Source: Kappaphycus alvarezii
Lineage: Eukaryota > Rhodophyta > Florideophyceae > Gigartinales > Solieriaceae
DNA length: 64,000 nt
Assembly (NCBI GenBank): GCA_002205965.3
Contig: NADL03000013.1
Coordinates: 744,001 to 808,000, forward strand
Direction of reading: 5' to 3'
Below, in pieces: positions 46,241 to 55,800 of the stretch. Each line of letters opens with the position of its first letter. The first letter of the stretch is position 1. A program made the position numbers and the translations under genes. The notes beneath the pieces were generated by a model that had not been told where the DNA came from, did not search any database, and saw only the letters and a program-made list of their open reading frames with translations.

Positions 46241-47209
46241 TCAAGACCTAGATCTGTCACCAAAGTTTCTGAAATAAGGTTTGCCCGAATCGAAAAGAGC
46301 TTGGGTTTGCATTCCCAATACTTTGACTGGTACTAGTTTAAGACGTCTTGGTGCTGTCGAGGCCGATTGAAGAAACAGTTTCTTACCCTTAGCGGACTTA
46401 TTAGACCTGATAATTTTTTTGAGTTCTTTCCTCGCGTCCTCTGCGTCGCCCCTCAAAAGTTGACCAAACGTTATCCCAGTTGGGGCTGATGCAAGCTCAG
46501 CCACCAAATTGTACTTCTTCACATATTCTAGTACGTCCTTTGGGATATTCTTAAATTTCTTACTCTTTTTCGTCTTCTTGGCCGGAGTGACTCCAACTCC
46601 TGGAACAACTTGATCAGACCTCTTGGTTCGAGGAGGTACAGGTGCTGGGATATGTTCCAGCATTCCATAATCTAGCCTAGGTTTCTTCGATAAAATGTTC
46701 CCTTCCCCATCCCTTTTTGTCACATTGACTTGACTGATTTCTTCAGCGATGGATACGTTACCGGCATCCGTCAACTTGTGATCCTTTCTGTTTTGTAAGA
46801 TTTTCATCTCTGGTCCTGACTCGCTCCTTGCGTCCGATAAATTTGCTTTTCTGTTGTCTTTAGACCAGCAGTTACTTTCATGATGCCCATATCGACCGCA
46901 CTTTCCACAACGAGTGTTTCTATGTGGATTATCAGGACACCTATTTGCAAAGTGTCCAGGCTTGTGACAGTAGGAACAGACTTCTGCGGCCTTGGGGGCC
47001 CCAGACTGGTTCTTCTTAATGGTAAGAGTAAGGCTTTCCAACTGCGAGGTTATCATGTCAAGTCGATTATCGAATCGGGTTTCCAACCTTTCTTCCAAGT
47101 TTTTGACATCGCTCCTGACTGATTCCAATGCTGCTGCGCTAGTCGCTGGCCTTTGATAATTCTTTTCAGGATGTACGATCGGCATAGATGTACGGGTTTC
47201 CGTCGGCAT
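46241..47209 (-). CDS. gag: Gag nucleocapsid with two CCHC knuckles, and start of the protease
   Basis: Continuation of gag. A coiled-coil-like stretch (about 28-66) precedes two zinc knuckles, C78-x2-C81-x4-H86-x4-C91 and C101-x2-C104-x4-H109-x4-C114, which bind genomic RNA. A Lys-rich linker (KKTKKSKKFK) and a charged segment follow. Near the end is ALFDSG (D307), the catalytic Asp motif of the retroviral-type aspartic protease. Right after DSG the frame shifts (about 46288): another frame continues as NLISETLVTDLGLEIIPTTR until a second shift near 46218 leads into the pol frame. These two shifts lie inside the protease and compensate each other. Confidence 0.85.
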   Translation of the reverse strand: MPTETRTSMPIVHPEKNYQRPATSAAALESVRSDVKNLEERLETRFDNRLDMITSQLESLTLTIKKNQSGAPKAAEVCSYCHKPGHFANRCPDNPHRNTRCGKCGRYGHHESNCWSKDNRKANLSDARSESGPEMKILQNRKDHKLTDAGNVSIAEEISQVNVTKRDGEGNILSKKPRLDYGMLEHIPAPVPPRTKRSDQVVPGVGVTPAKKTKKSKKFKNIPKDVLEYVKKYNLVAELASAPTGITFGQLLRGDAEDARKELKKIIRSNKSAKGKKLFLQSASTAPRRLKLVPVKVLGMQTQALFDSGKPYFRNFGDRSRS

Positions 47210-47265
47210 TTCACTTAGTGACTGAAACGTCTCCGAATTTTTGACAAATTCTACTATGGTACCCT

Positions 47266-47730
47266 TCAGTTCATTAAAAGTGTGAGGGCCCTTGATGAGA
47301 GGAAATCGGAGAGCCGCTTATCCCCCATCGCCGCCTTACGCAGCATTCCGTACTTGGCTTGGGCGTTGAACCCAGCCTTTTCATAGAGATCACACAAGTA
47401 TACCAATGAGCTTAACAAATCGTCGAAGTTGAGCCGGGCCTCTATGGCGGTACGAATCATCTCATCTGGTTCTACCTCCTTAGCATATTCTTTCACAAGC
47501 CACTCACATACCTCACCGAAGTTACGCCCATTCCCGTTAAGAGACCACCCGTTGATAAACTTGGCCTTATATTTGTGCTTTGCGTCACCATGAAGATAGG
47601 CGAAGATACTTTCGGCCTTCTCTTCATCGCTCTTCTCACGCATCACAACGTTGACATATGTATAGAGAAACTCCTCAACGTCTTCATTCTTGCCCCCTGT
47701 GAACGTTATACGAGCAGCGTTGAGATCCAT
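47266..47730 (-). CDS. gag: Gag, capsid part (frame breaks near 47300)
   Basis: ATG at 47730, 90 bp inside the 5' LTR. The 154-residue frame is helical and capsid-like (DVEEFLYTYVNVVMREKSDE, then YLHGDAKHKYKAKF and VCEWLVKEYAKEVEPDEMIR), as in retrotransposon gag proteins, which form the virus-like particle. The last residues are out of frame: a one-base shift around 47295-47305 restores a continuation reading IKGPHTFNELKGTIVEFVK into the next frame. The break precedes the zinc knuckles, so a programmed gag-pol shift is unlikely; a mutation or assembly indel fits better. Confidence 0.8.
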   Translation of the reverse strand: MDLNAARITFTGGKNEDVEEFLYTYVNVVMREKSDEEKAESIFAYLHGDAKHKYKAKFINGWSLNGNGRNFGEVCEWLVKEYAKEVEPDEMIRTAIEARLNFDDLLSSLVYLCDLYEKAGFNAQAKYGMLRKAAMGDKRLSDFLSSRALTLLMN

Positions 47731-47800
47731 GATTACAGAAAAGAAATCCCCTCGAATGGTTCCCTAAGACTGCTCAACTCGAATACCTCGGGTGCAACCC

Positions 47801-47817
47801 CCTCCACAAGAGTACCA
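47801..47817 (-). other. Candidate primer binding site
   Basis: On the element strand, two bases after the 5' LTR end, the sequence TGGTACTCTTGTGGAGG begins with the TGG expected opposite a tRNA CCA end. I could not match the rest to a specific tRNA. Confidence 0.4.
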
Positions 47818-48260
47818 AATGATAGGGGTAAATCGTCGGGAGAAGAGATATTCAGAATCAACCACCCCAAGAAGGAGGTGTTGCAAGCGACAAAAGTGCT
47901 ACCGTGGTATAGTTGAACGAACGAAAAGGAGTGTATAGGGACGACAGTTGAATGGGCTACAAGCAAGTATGGAAGGGGCAGGGTCTACCACCTATGCTTA
48001 GTGACTAGGGTAAAATAAATGCTTCTTGGGTCTGAAGTTGACTCTCAACTTCCTAACTATTTGGGACTGAGCTTGAAGCTGTCTGCCAACTTGCTTGACC
48101 TCTCCATGAGGAAGCTTTACTCAGCTTATATAGACTTTTGGCTAACCCTAAAGTCCGAACAAAACTACAGAAGGTACCAGGAAATGCATACAAACAATTT
48201 GTGTGGATGATATACTCTAAACAAAAGATACTTAAGAAACTAACAATCAATGAGGTCCTC

Positions 48261-48867
48261 TTATTTCCCATTCTCTAAATCAGATCCAAACAACTCCTCT
48301 AAAATATCCATGCTGTCCAAGCAGTCCCCACAAATATCTGCGAATGGCTCACAGCTCTCTATTCCCTCCTGGGAGATATCTAAACTACTAAAGATATCTC
48401 CATCCGGTTCCAGCGTCGGCACCACTTGATCCATACTCTCCAGTCCAGGCCCCACCAGTACAACACTTTCCATGCCCCCATTTCCCTCATCCAACTCGTC
48501 CTCGTCCTCGTCATCCTCCTCTTCCTCCTCTTCCTCCTCATCCTCATCCTCATCTCATCCTCATCCTCCTCTTCATCCTCATCCTCCCGTCCTCCTCGTT
48601 ATTAACCTCATAGACCAATCCAGGGGCTACCCACTCCTCAAAGGTCTCCCCAGCTCCCTCCTCGATGTCCCACTCCTGACCCTCAGGTACCTCCTCGGCC
48701 TCATCCTCGACGAAGAGCTTGCGGACGAATTCTATTATCTTCTTCTTAGTCTGCCGTCTCAGGTAGTCGTCTGCATCCGTCGGGCCATATACTGCGAGCG
48801 CAAGGCCGTTTAAGGGGCGAGAGGGGCGGTTTTTAGTGATGGGGGCGGAGGGGCGAAGGTTGCTCAT
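48261..48867 (-). CDS. LTR-encoded acidic protein, 5' LTR copy (frameshifted)
   Basis: Same protein as in the 3' LTR, starting at an ATG at 48867, about 110 bp after the TATA box. The Asp/Glu tract carries different small indels (near 48592 and 48557), which put the first half out of frame with the second. The C-terminal part from about 48494 is identical to the other LTR. The frame sits ahead of gag on the genomic RNA and could be translated first. Confidence 0.65.
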
Positions 48868-48974
48868 TTTGGTTGTAAATGATTGTAGACGGAGGATAGA
48901 GGGTGTTTTGGGTGTGTTGGGGAGAGGAGTGATGAGTAAAATGATCAGGGACGTTTGAAACTTGGATAAAAAGG

Positions 48975-48982
48975 TTTAAATA
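48975..48982 (-). promoter_or_regulatory. TATA box of the 5' LTR
   Basis: TATTTAAA on the element strand, about 110 bp upstream of the ATG of the LTR-encoded frame. The same box is at 41426-41433 in the 3' LTR. If it sets the start of transcription, the acidic-protein frame lies in the R/U5 part of the genomic RNA, ahead of gag. Confidence 0.55.
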
Positions 48983-49326
48983 GGCTCCCGGGGCAGGTTC
49001 TATCGATTAGGAATAGGTAAAATAAATCTGCAAGGGATTTTGTAGTAGTGCATTTGCGCCCTTTTTCTCAAAAAAAACGAATTTGGAGGAGGAGGTAAGA
49101 AAAAGGGAAAAAGAACTTGATTCGGGATCGATTCAGAGGGGTAGATACAGTATAAAAATATCTAGATAAAATGGAAGTAAATTTGGGGAGGACCGCGGTA
49201 ATGATAAGCGAGGTTCAGGGAGGACGAGGAAGGACCGGAACTATAAGCAAATTTGGACAAGGAGAGGTAGTACAGTAAACTATAGGCCTGTAGATGACGG
49301 CGACAAAAAAAAATCTGCGCCTAACA

Positions 49327-49331
49327 CATGT
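49327..49331. other. Target-site duplication CATGT, right copy
   Basis: CATGT directly follows the CTAACA terminus and equals the five bases left of the element. Confidence 0.9.
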
Positions 49332-49609
49332 CATCCTTACCATACTTACTCACAAACTATGGCTATACTCTCCTCTGTAGGACTGTTTCAAGGTTATCGG
49401 GATCTTACTGCGAACCAGGAGAGAATTTGACACAGAGTTTACCTCAACTAACAAAGCACACAATTGGCTTAGCCAATATGCGGTATCTACGCTCCGGTAC
49501 AAATTTACTGGGTACCAGCCCACATATATACCACAGTAAATTAACTCCCCATTTCAAAAACTAACAAAGCCAATCCCCTGTTTTCAAATGAAAAATATCT
49601 GCTCCACTC

Positions 49610-49768
49610 GCCTGCTTGACGGCTGGCCTGAAGGTACCATTTTAGGGAGCGTAGTTCCTTCCCCAAAACTGTGTCGATATACCCTTTTTGAGTTGATTGC
49701 GGTTGTCTTGAAAACCATGGGATAGACCGGATATATCTTCCAAGAGTAAAACACCCAAACCTTTTCCC
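49610..49768 (-). repeat. Right arm of inverted repeat around the gypsy insertion
   Basis: Inverted counterpart of 40020-40177, encoding GRYIRSIPWFSRQPQSTQKG and LGKELRSLKWYLQASRQAG on the minus strand. Its frame stays open about 30 codons further, toward the gypsy element. Without the gypsy insertion the two arms would be about 370 bp apart. Confidence 0.7.
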
Positions 49769-52370
49769 CTCGACTGTTTTAAAGATGCTGCCGAAATTAT
49801 ATCAGTTTAGCCACGCTCGTACAAAGGCAATAATGCTGCTGTCGGGTCGAACACCTTATTTGCTGTAAGGAGCTTTCGTGGGCTATTACCACCGGGGCTG
49901 GGTAGATGGTGGAAGTAGCGCCCTAGTTATACTGTAAAGATGGCAGTGCGTTGGGAGTCAATCGAGCCCATGCTACAATTTCAAAAAACCCGTTGGGGAA
50001 AAAGCCTTGTTAATTCGGAAACGATCTTGGTTGAGCGGATTTCGAATCGTGGCGTTGCAATTGTGAGTCAGCGGTACAGTTTCCGGTAAGCATTTTGCGG
50101 TGTTGACCACTAGACCGTGGATGAGTTTTTAGGCCTTCCAAGAGCTCTGATGATCTCAGTGTTGTGGAAACTGCTTGTATATCTCAATCCGCCCTGGGAA
50201 GTTGAAATTGACATCGATGCAGCTATCAATTGTTGAATGTGCAAGTGAAAATGGGTATATTTTCGGGGAGGATGATGGTTTAGTTTACTTCGTCGTCTCA
50301 AACTTCTAGCGGGTGGGATCTAAACGGAGTTTGGAGAGAAGGAAAGGAGAAAACAGAAACAGGTCTGTGCCTCCGTGACCCTGTGAGTACATCGACGGGT
50401 CATTCGCGTGTTACTTTGGTACACTCAGGAATAAGGGTTATAGACACGTCGACTTTGACCATTGGGATTTGTTCCCTAGGTTAGCCCCGCAGATACTAGA
50501 GTTGAATTCTGGAAATAATGTCTAGCAATATAACTGAGTGGAATCAATCAGGGTCGACCTGAATTACTTTGTAATTCAGGTTGAGATGCTCTGTGGCCTA
50601 TCACAAGCCCTCTTAGTGTTAGTGGACGTCGTACAGCTTGAAGACCTCAGCCGAGTTGATTACGAGTCATGAGTATATAGTACTTCCATGAGTAAACGAA
50701 CGCAAGAGGAAAGCATGAAGGAAAAAAACTTGGAAACCCGACACCCAACACAGGGTCTTCAATTCTGAGGGCTGTGTGCGCAACACAGCCAATTCAGACT
50801 GATATAGGCCAGATCCGGTCGCAACCATAATCTCAACAGAGTTAGGCGAGTGCTAGAGACACCGGACGAGGGGTTCAATATTTTACCGATCAGACGCTTT
50901 TACTTTGAAAGAGAACTGATCGATACCGAGAAACTGTCGCAGACAAGTATTACGGCGACAGTCCAAAGCAACAGGAAATGGAAAATATTCCCTTTTTGGT
51001 TCTTAAAATAAATCAGCTGCACACTGTGAGCTTTGATCTCGTGATAAATAACCGCGCTTTGGTACATATCGTAGGTACGGGTGGTTAAACTGACTCCCCA
51101 AAGCTTTTTTTTTGCAACAATCTGAAGATTATAACTGGTCTTCCTAGGTTGCAGCCCAAGATGATGTAAGCTGCAGCTGTGTTTCTTCATTGTAGGGAAG
51201 TACAAACGAAGAAAAGGTATTCAATCGAATACGTATGGTATCATAGCTTTTCGTGTTTGAAATTAAATACAATATTGTCATTATTTGAAAATAATTTCTT
51301 TGCAATTGAAGTTGAAGGGCACCAGCGACACTAATACCTGTTCTAAAGAAGACTGCCTACTGCATCCATTGGAGTTGTCGTCTACACTCTTCCCTAAACC
51401 GCGATGAAACACTTCTTTCCGGTTCTCACATCCCCGTGTTCGACAATTGGAAATGATTTCACTGAATGTTTGCATAAATTTACTGAGGGCAAGTGAAATA
51501 TTTTACAATGCTTTGATCTTTCTGTCTTTCTGTGACTCTGTGAATCGTCTATGTTGAATTTGATACGCATTAAGACTTTGGGAGAAAGATGATCGATTTT
51601 AAAAACTTTATTATCAAAAATAATCCTGAACTTTTAACAGAAGCTTAGAAAACCATTTTTGGCTGTAACAATTGATTTAATGAAGCATTTGTTAGATTTT
51701 ACAGGGATTTTTGATGAGATTTTGACTAATGATGGAGATATGTATCACAAAAATAAAGAAAGAAAGCAAAGTAATTCTTTACCGAACTATTTTGCTCTCG
51801 TAAACTTTATTGTTGCCATTTCAAAGGACCATTTTTCGACAAAGCGAGAAATTCCGAGGCCGATAAGATATTTGCTGTAGAAAATTAATTTTTTCTGATC
51901 TCACAAACTTTGATAAGGAGAATCAAGAATTCTTTGTAGAGGTCAAACCAGGCGAGTATGGTCACCATAGACGAATTTTGTTATTTAAACAGAGAGGGAG
52001 GCAGCCGGGGCGCTGCCAAGGGAACAGTGGAGACGATGGTAGTGGGTTTAAGAAAGTTGGGGGCAAAGGGTGTATGGAGTGTACCTGGATTCCCACGAGA
52101 ATCCAGATGAGCCCCCCTTTTATAGACAGTACGGCAGCTCTTCTGAAAAACTCGCAGAGTTGTGCCAGCTCAGCAGAAAACACTACAAAGTAGAGCTGTA
52201 ACTAGAAAGTAGAGCTGTAACTAAATAATAGTACTATCTAGAACATAAACAAGACGATGATGTGGGGCTCCACGTCAAATAAAAATACTGTAGAGAAAAT
52301 AAATACTCAGCAATAAAACCGCTACCCGGTTACATACAGCTTCTATATTCTTCCGAGAGTGATGCAATTT
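49769..52370. other. No protein-coding gene recognised
   Basis: Short frames only. It contains a tRNA-like sequence at about 50030-50120 and a short perfect hairpin at 50557-50581 (ACCTGAATTAC, 3-nt loop, GTAATTCAGGT). A GGCTGTGT/ACACAGCC hairpin lies near 50790. Confidence 0.4.
50030..50120 (-). ncRNA. tRNA-like sequence (tRNA relic or SINE head)
   Basis: On the minus strand, CCACGGTCTAGTGGTCAACA resembles a tRNA 5' end with an A box, and about 60 nt later CGATTCGAAATCC resembles a B box. The two boxes have pol III promoter spacing, but the T-arm and acceptor stems do not pair well. A tRNA pseudogene or the head of a tRNA-derived SINE is more likely than a functional tRNA. Confidence 0.4.
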
Positions 52371-52374
52371 CTCT

Positions 52375-52444
52375 GTTACACCACTGTGTAATAGAGAATT
52401 GGAATAGCGACAGCGAACAAGTCTCTATTACACAGTGGTGTAAC
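52375..52444. repeat. 23-bp perfect inverted repeat
   Basis: GTTACACCACTGTGTAATAGAGA (52375-52397) recurs as its exact reverse complement at 52422-52444, with a 24-nt loop. It ends 22 bp before the reading frame at 52466. Confidence 0.92.
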
Positions 52445-52465
52445 ATAGACATTGTTACATTTATC

Positions 52466-52840
52466 ATGAAAGAAAGTTGCACCATGCCAGACGTGTTCAG
52501 TGGCGCCATCATCGGGACAAAACTTGCGTTATTACGGTATTGCGGTAAGTCCGAACATTTTATTAGGATCTGCCCCGTCAGTGAAGAAATGAATGATTAT
52601 GTCATTTCAGAAAGTCCTTCCGAAGGATACACGTTCGAAGTGGCCAAACTGACATTAACATCAAATACATATTCGGGAATGACAGTCGAAAAATTTAAAA
52701 AACTAGGGAACCCCAGTATATGGGCAAGGCGAAAATACAGAAAAATAGTTAAAAGGCCACCTCCAGTTATATACTCACAGCGCTCTTATGGAACTGTCAC
52801 CAAACAATTAGTTACAGTACTCTTACAATCATTTCACTAG
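52466..52840 (+). CDS. 124-residue ORF, possible relic of a gag nucleocapsid
   Basis: ATG at 52466, stop at 52838-52840. Residues ~23-38 read LLRYCGKSEHFIRICPV, close to a CCHC knuckle (CGK-G-H-x4-C) but with the first Cys missing. A Lys/Arg-rich segment (WARRKYRKIVKRPPP) follows. This could be a decayed retrotransposon gag; otherwise I do not recognise it. It starts just right of a 23-bp perfect inverted repeat. Confidence 0.3.
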   Translation: MKESCTMPDVFSGAIIGTKLALLRYCGKSEHFIRICPVSEEMNDYVISESPSEGYTFEVAKLTLTSNTYSGMTVEKFKKLGNPSIWARRKYRKIVKRPPPVIYSQRSYGTVTKQLVTVLLQSFH

Positions 52841-52849
52841 ACTTTGGAA

Positions 52850-55800
52850 AGTAATGGGACCTCATAGCCAAAGTTGTGGCCATGCTCCGCATCACAGTTG
52901 CAGAACTTTGTATGGAAAAGTCTGACTTTAGTCTGCTCTATTATTGGGCTACAATTATTTTTACATTCAAAGTCTAGCTTTCCTAGCTGCAAGCATGTAA
53001 TATATGGGTACTTCGACCTCGCCGTGCTTTTTCTCTCAAATCACCTGATGCCTGAGTGACCCAGCTTGCTTATAATTTAATAAAAGCGTATGTTTGTTTG
53101 TTAATACATGAGAGTTTTTTGAGCTTCTGATGGAACAACAATATTGAAGGGTATTCATAGTTGAGCTTATGAATTTTTCCTCGTCGTGGAAGTGATCAAT
53201 GCATTTCTATTAGTTCTAAGGTTCAAAAAGTATTGCAGTTTTGTACTTACTTTGAAACGAGTTTTGAAGGAGGATAATTGGCTATCGAATTGTCCAAAAT
53301 GTACAACAAATGGATATGTTGCGCATACAAATTAAAGTGATAAAGTAATTACCTCTACACCTGGATAGCGCTTTTAGGGCCGGCAACTTTGTAAGTTTAA
53401 TGAAATTTCAAGTGACAGACCTTGATTGCATGGGTCAGTGATTTTTCTAGACACCTACTATAAGGATACCGAAGCAGTTAAAAATACAAAAAGGTAGCCG
53501 TGCCCTTTTGTGGTACTGTACCGTACGAAATACGTACACTAGAACAGAATCCGATGCAGAGAAGGCCATCGCAGCAGCAGAAGCTGGATTGTGGACAATA
53601 TCGCTTGGAAAAGACAGAGCAGGTGAAACGTAAGTGCCTAGTGCAAAGTCATTCTTGGGAGAGATGCATGGGTCAAAGCGAAAGCCAAAGTAGATGAGGA
53701 CGGGGAAGCAGGGGTAGAGTATGGATAGACACAGAGTGCGGAGTGACAGCGGCTGGAGTAAAAAGGGTGGCAGTCAATAGATTATAAGGATGATAGGATT
53801 TCCTGGGTGACATTTAGAGGGTATCCAGAATGGTGGGTACAACAAAACTGGGCAATAATACAGCTAGTTAGTGGTGATAGTAAAAGTATCTGACTGGTAT
53901 AAAAAATGCGCTGATTTCCAATTGGAATAGAGTTTTCTGTAACAACATTATGAACTTAGAAAAAGGCATCTGAGCACTAAACTAGAACGGATATTATTCG
54001 TTATCTATTGGTATTTTGGAAAGTTTTGTAACTCTGCAACTTCCTCTTCATCTAAATTATGAATAATCTTATTATATGAAAAAGTATAACCTTTGTGTTG
54101 CTGCAAGCAGTAGTACAGATACTCGCGACTTCTGAAGATTTTTTTGCTTAACACTATCGCGCATCGAAGCATTCTCGCGCCACTTTGATATTAAATTCTC
54201 CGACTCGTTTAAGAATTTCCTGGTTATACTGTCTTTTTACAACGTATAAGGACCGTGTTATATGAGAAATGAGTTGAAGATGGACTCTAACGTCTGCGTC
54301 TTAATGTGAATCTATATACCATAGGTGAAAATAAAGCTGCGGCGAAAAAATCCGTTCAAAATTTTGAGTCAAAGAGACAGAATGACAAGACAAGTCAGAT
54401 GGGCGCGTCCTGGTATCTTAAAATGTGGCAATGAGCAGATGAAATTACAAATTTACACCAAAACACGCTGAAATCCTTAGTATGCGTTCCATGCTCTATC
54501 TCAAAGTCGAATGATACCCTGCACGCACAGAAGTCTCTAAACCTCATATTCGCTCGGAAAAGTGAATTTATACATATAAATTCACTATCTCTGAACTATA
54601 ATCGGGGAAATGTTCGAGATGAACTACCCGAGCTTGCACACGACCCAATCTGATGTGGCTTTACTTGAGAAAAATAGGAGTCACCAAGAGACTGATTAAT
54701 TGAATCTGAAAGTTCTGAGGCTACTTTTAGACTCAGGGTATGGGGCCAAGACTATCTACATAGACGGAGATGGAGAATTATTGTCGAATTTTTTCATCAA
54801 GTATTGCAATTATGAGGCTTTTCGTCACATGAAGTCCCCCTCTTGTACTCAAGATATAAGTATGGCAGTAGAAAGGATTGTTAAATTGAATTGGACGTGG
54901 TCACGTAAGTTTTATTTACTCCAGATAGATCTCTAAAGAACTCTGAGGTGAAGTATTGAGGCATGCAGAATAGATTCATAACAGGCTGCAGTGAACATAA
55001 TTAGCGGAGGTTTAACCGTACGTCAGTGGGGCCATGAACAAGAATCGACTTCCGCAACTTAATTTCGTTCTGTAAGCCCAGTTTCTTTTAATATACAGAC
55101 TCTACACCGTTGCCGGAAGAATGCCCTTTATTGCTCATATTTTTAAACCTTTTGGAATTGAAAGGGAGAAAACTATGAATCTCACTTATTTACATCCTAA
55201 ATGTTTTTAGAAGTCAATTGTTGAGCTAAATTCACAGAGATGAAAAAAAATACTCCAACGAATCGCTAATAGTCTGTAATTTCTGTGGAGGATGGTATAT
55301 ATTGAGATACGTAATGGCATAGAAATAATGTAGAATTCACCTTATTCATTTCTTTTCTCTCACATACAAAAACGTAAGAGACATCAAACAGCTGTCGCAG
55401 ACATCATCTCCGTGGAAATTCCTTAGTCGTTCGAAACTCATACCAAGAAATCGAATGGGCTGAGATAGTTTATAGAAAGTACGATAAAATTTTCAAGACC
55501 AAAATTGGGGTTATTTTCGCACTAAGCTACGTTCACAGAGCTCTTTGCATGAAGATGATTACAAAAATTGAGTCTTAAAATTATCCCGGACGAAAAGTTC
55601 TTGTGCAAAGCTAGGTGCGTCTCCACGGGTGAACATTAGGAGTTCCACATTTTTTTTGCCCTGTTGAACTCTTTATCTTTTTTTCAACGCCAATGAGAGC
55701 ATCAGAATCATAGCTCCGTTTGCAACGAGAAATAAACTCACACTAGAGGACGCTGTTCAAACTGCCGCCCTCATGCACAAAAGAGTTCCTAGATCAAAAA

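Larger units (their letters stand above)
40266..49326 (-). mobile_element. Ty3/gypsy LTR retrotransposon, 9.06 kb, structurally complete
   Basis: The element starts TGATA and ends TAACA on the plus strand and is flanked by CATGT on both sides (40261-40265 and 49327-49331), a 5-bp target duplication. Two LTRs of about 1.5 kb enclose, in minus-strand order, gag, protease, RT, RNase H, integrase and an additional 3' coding region. RT before integrase makes it Ty3/gypsy rather than copia. The coding region is split by single-base indels and one nonsense codon. Because the LTRs differ only by indels, several of these breaks may be assembly errors. Confidence 0.95.
47820..49326 (-). repeat. 5' LTR of the gypsy element (1507 bp)
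   Basis: Upstream LTR in element orientation, beginning TGTTAGGCGC. Compared with the 3' LTR I saw only insertions and deletions (near 47824, 48116, 48520-48590, 48966, 49100 and 49308) and no base substitutions. Confidence 0.95.
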
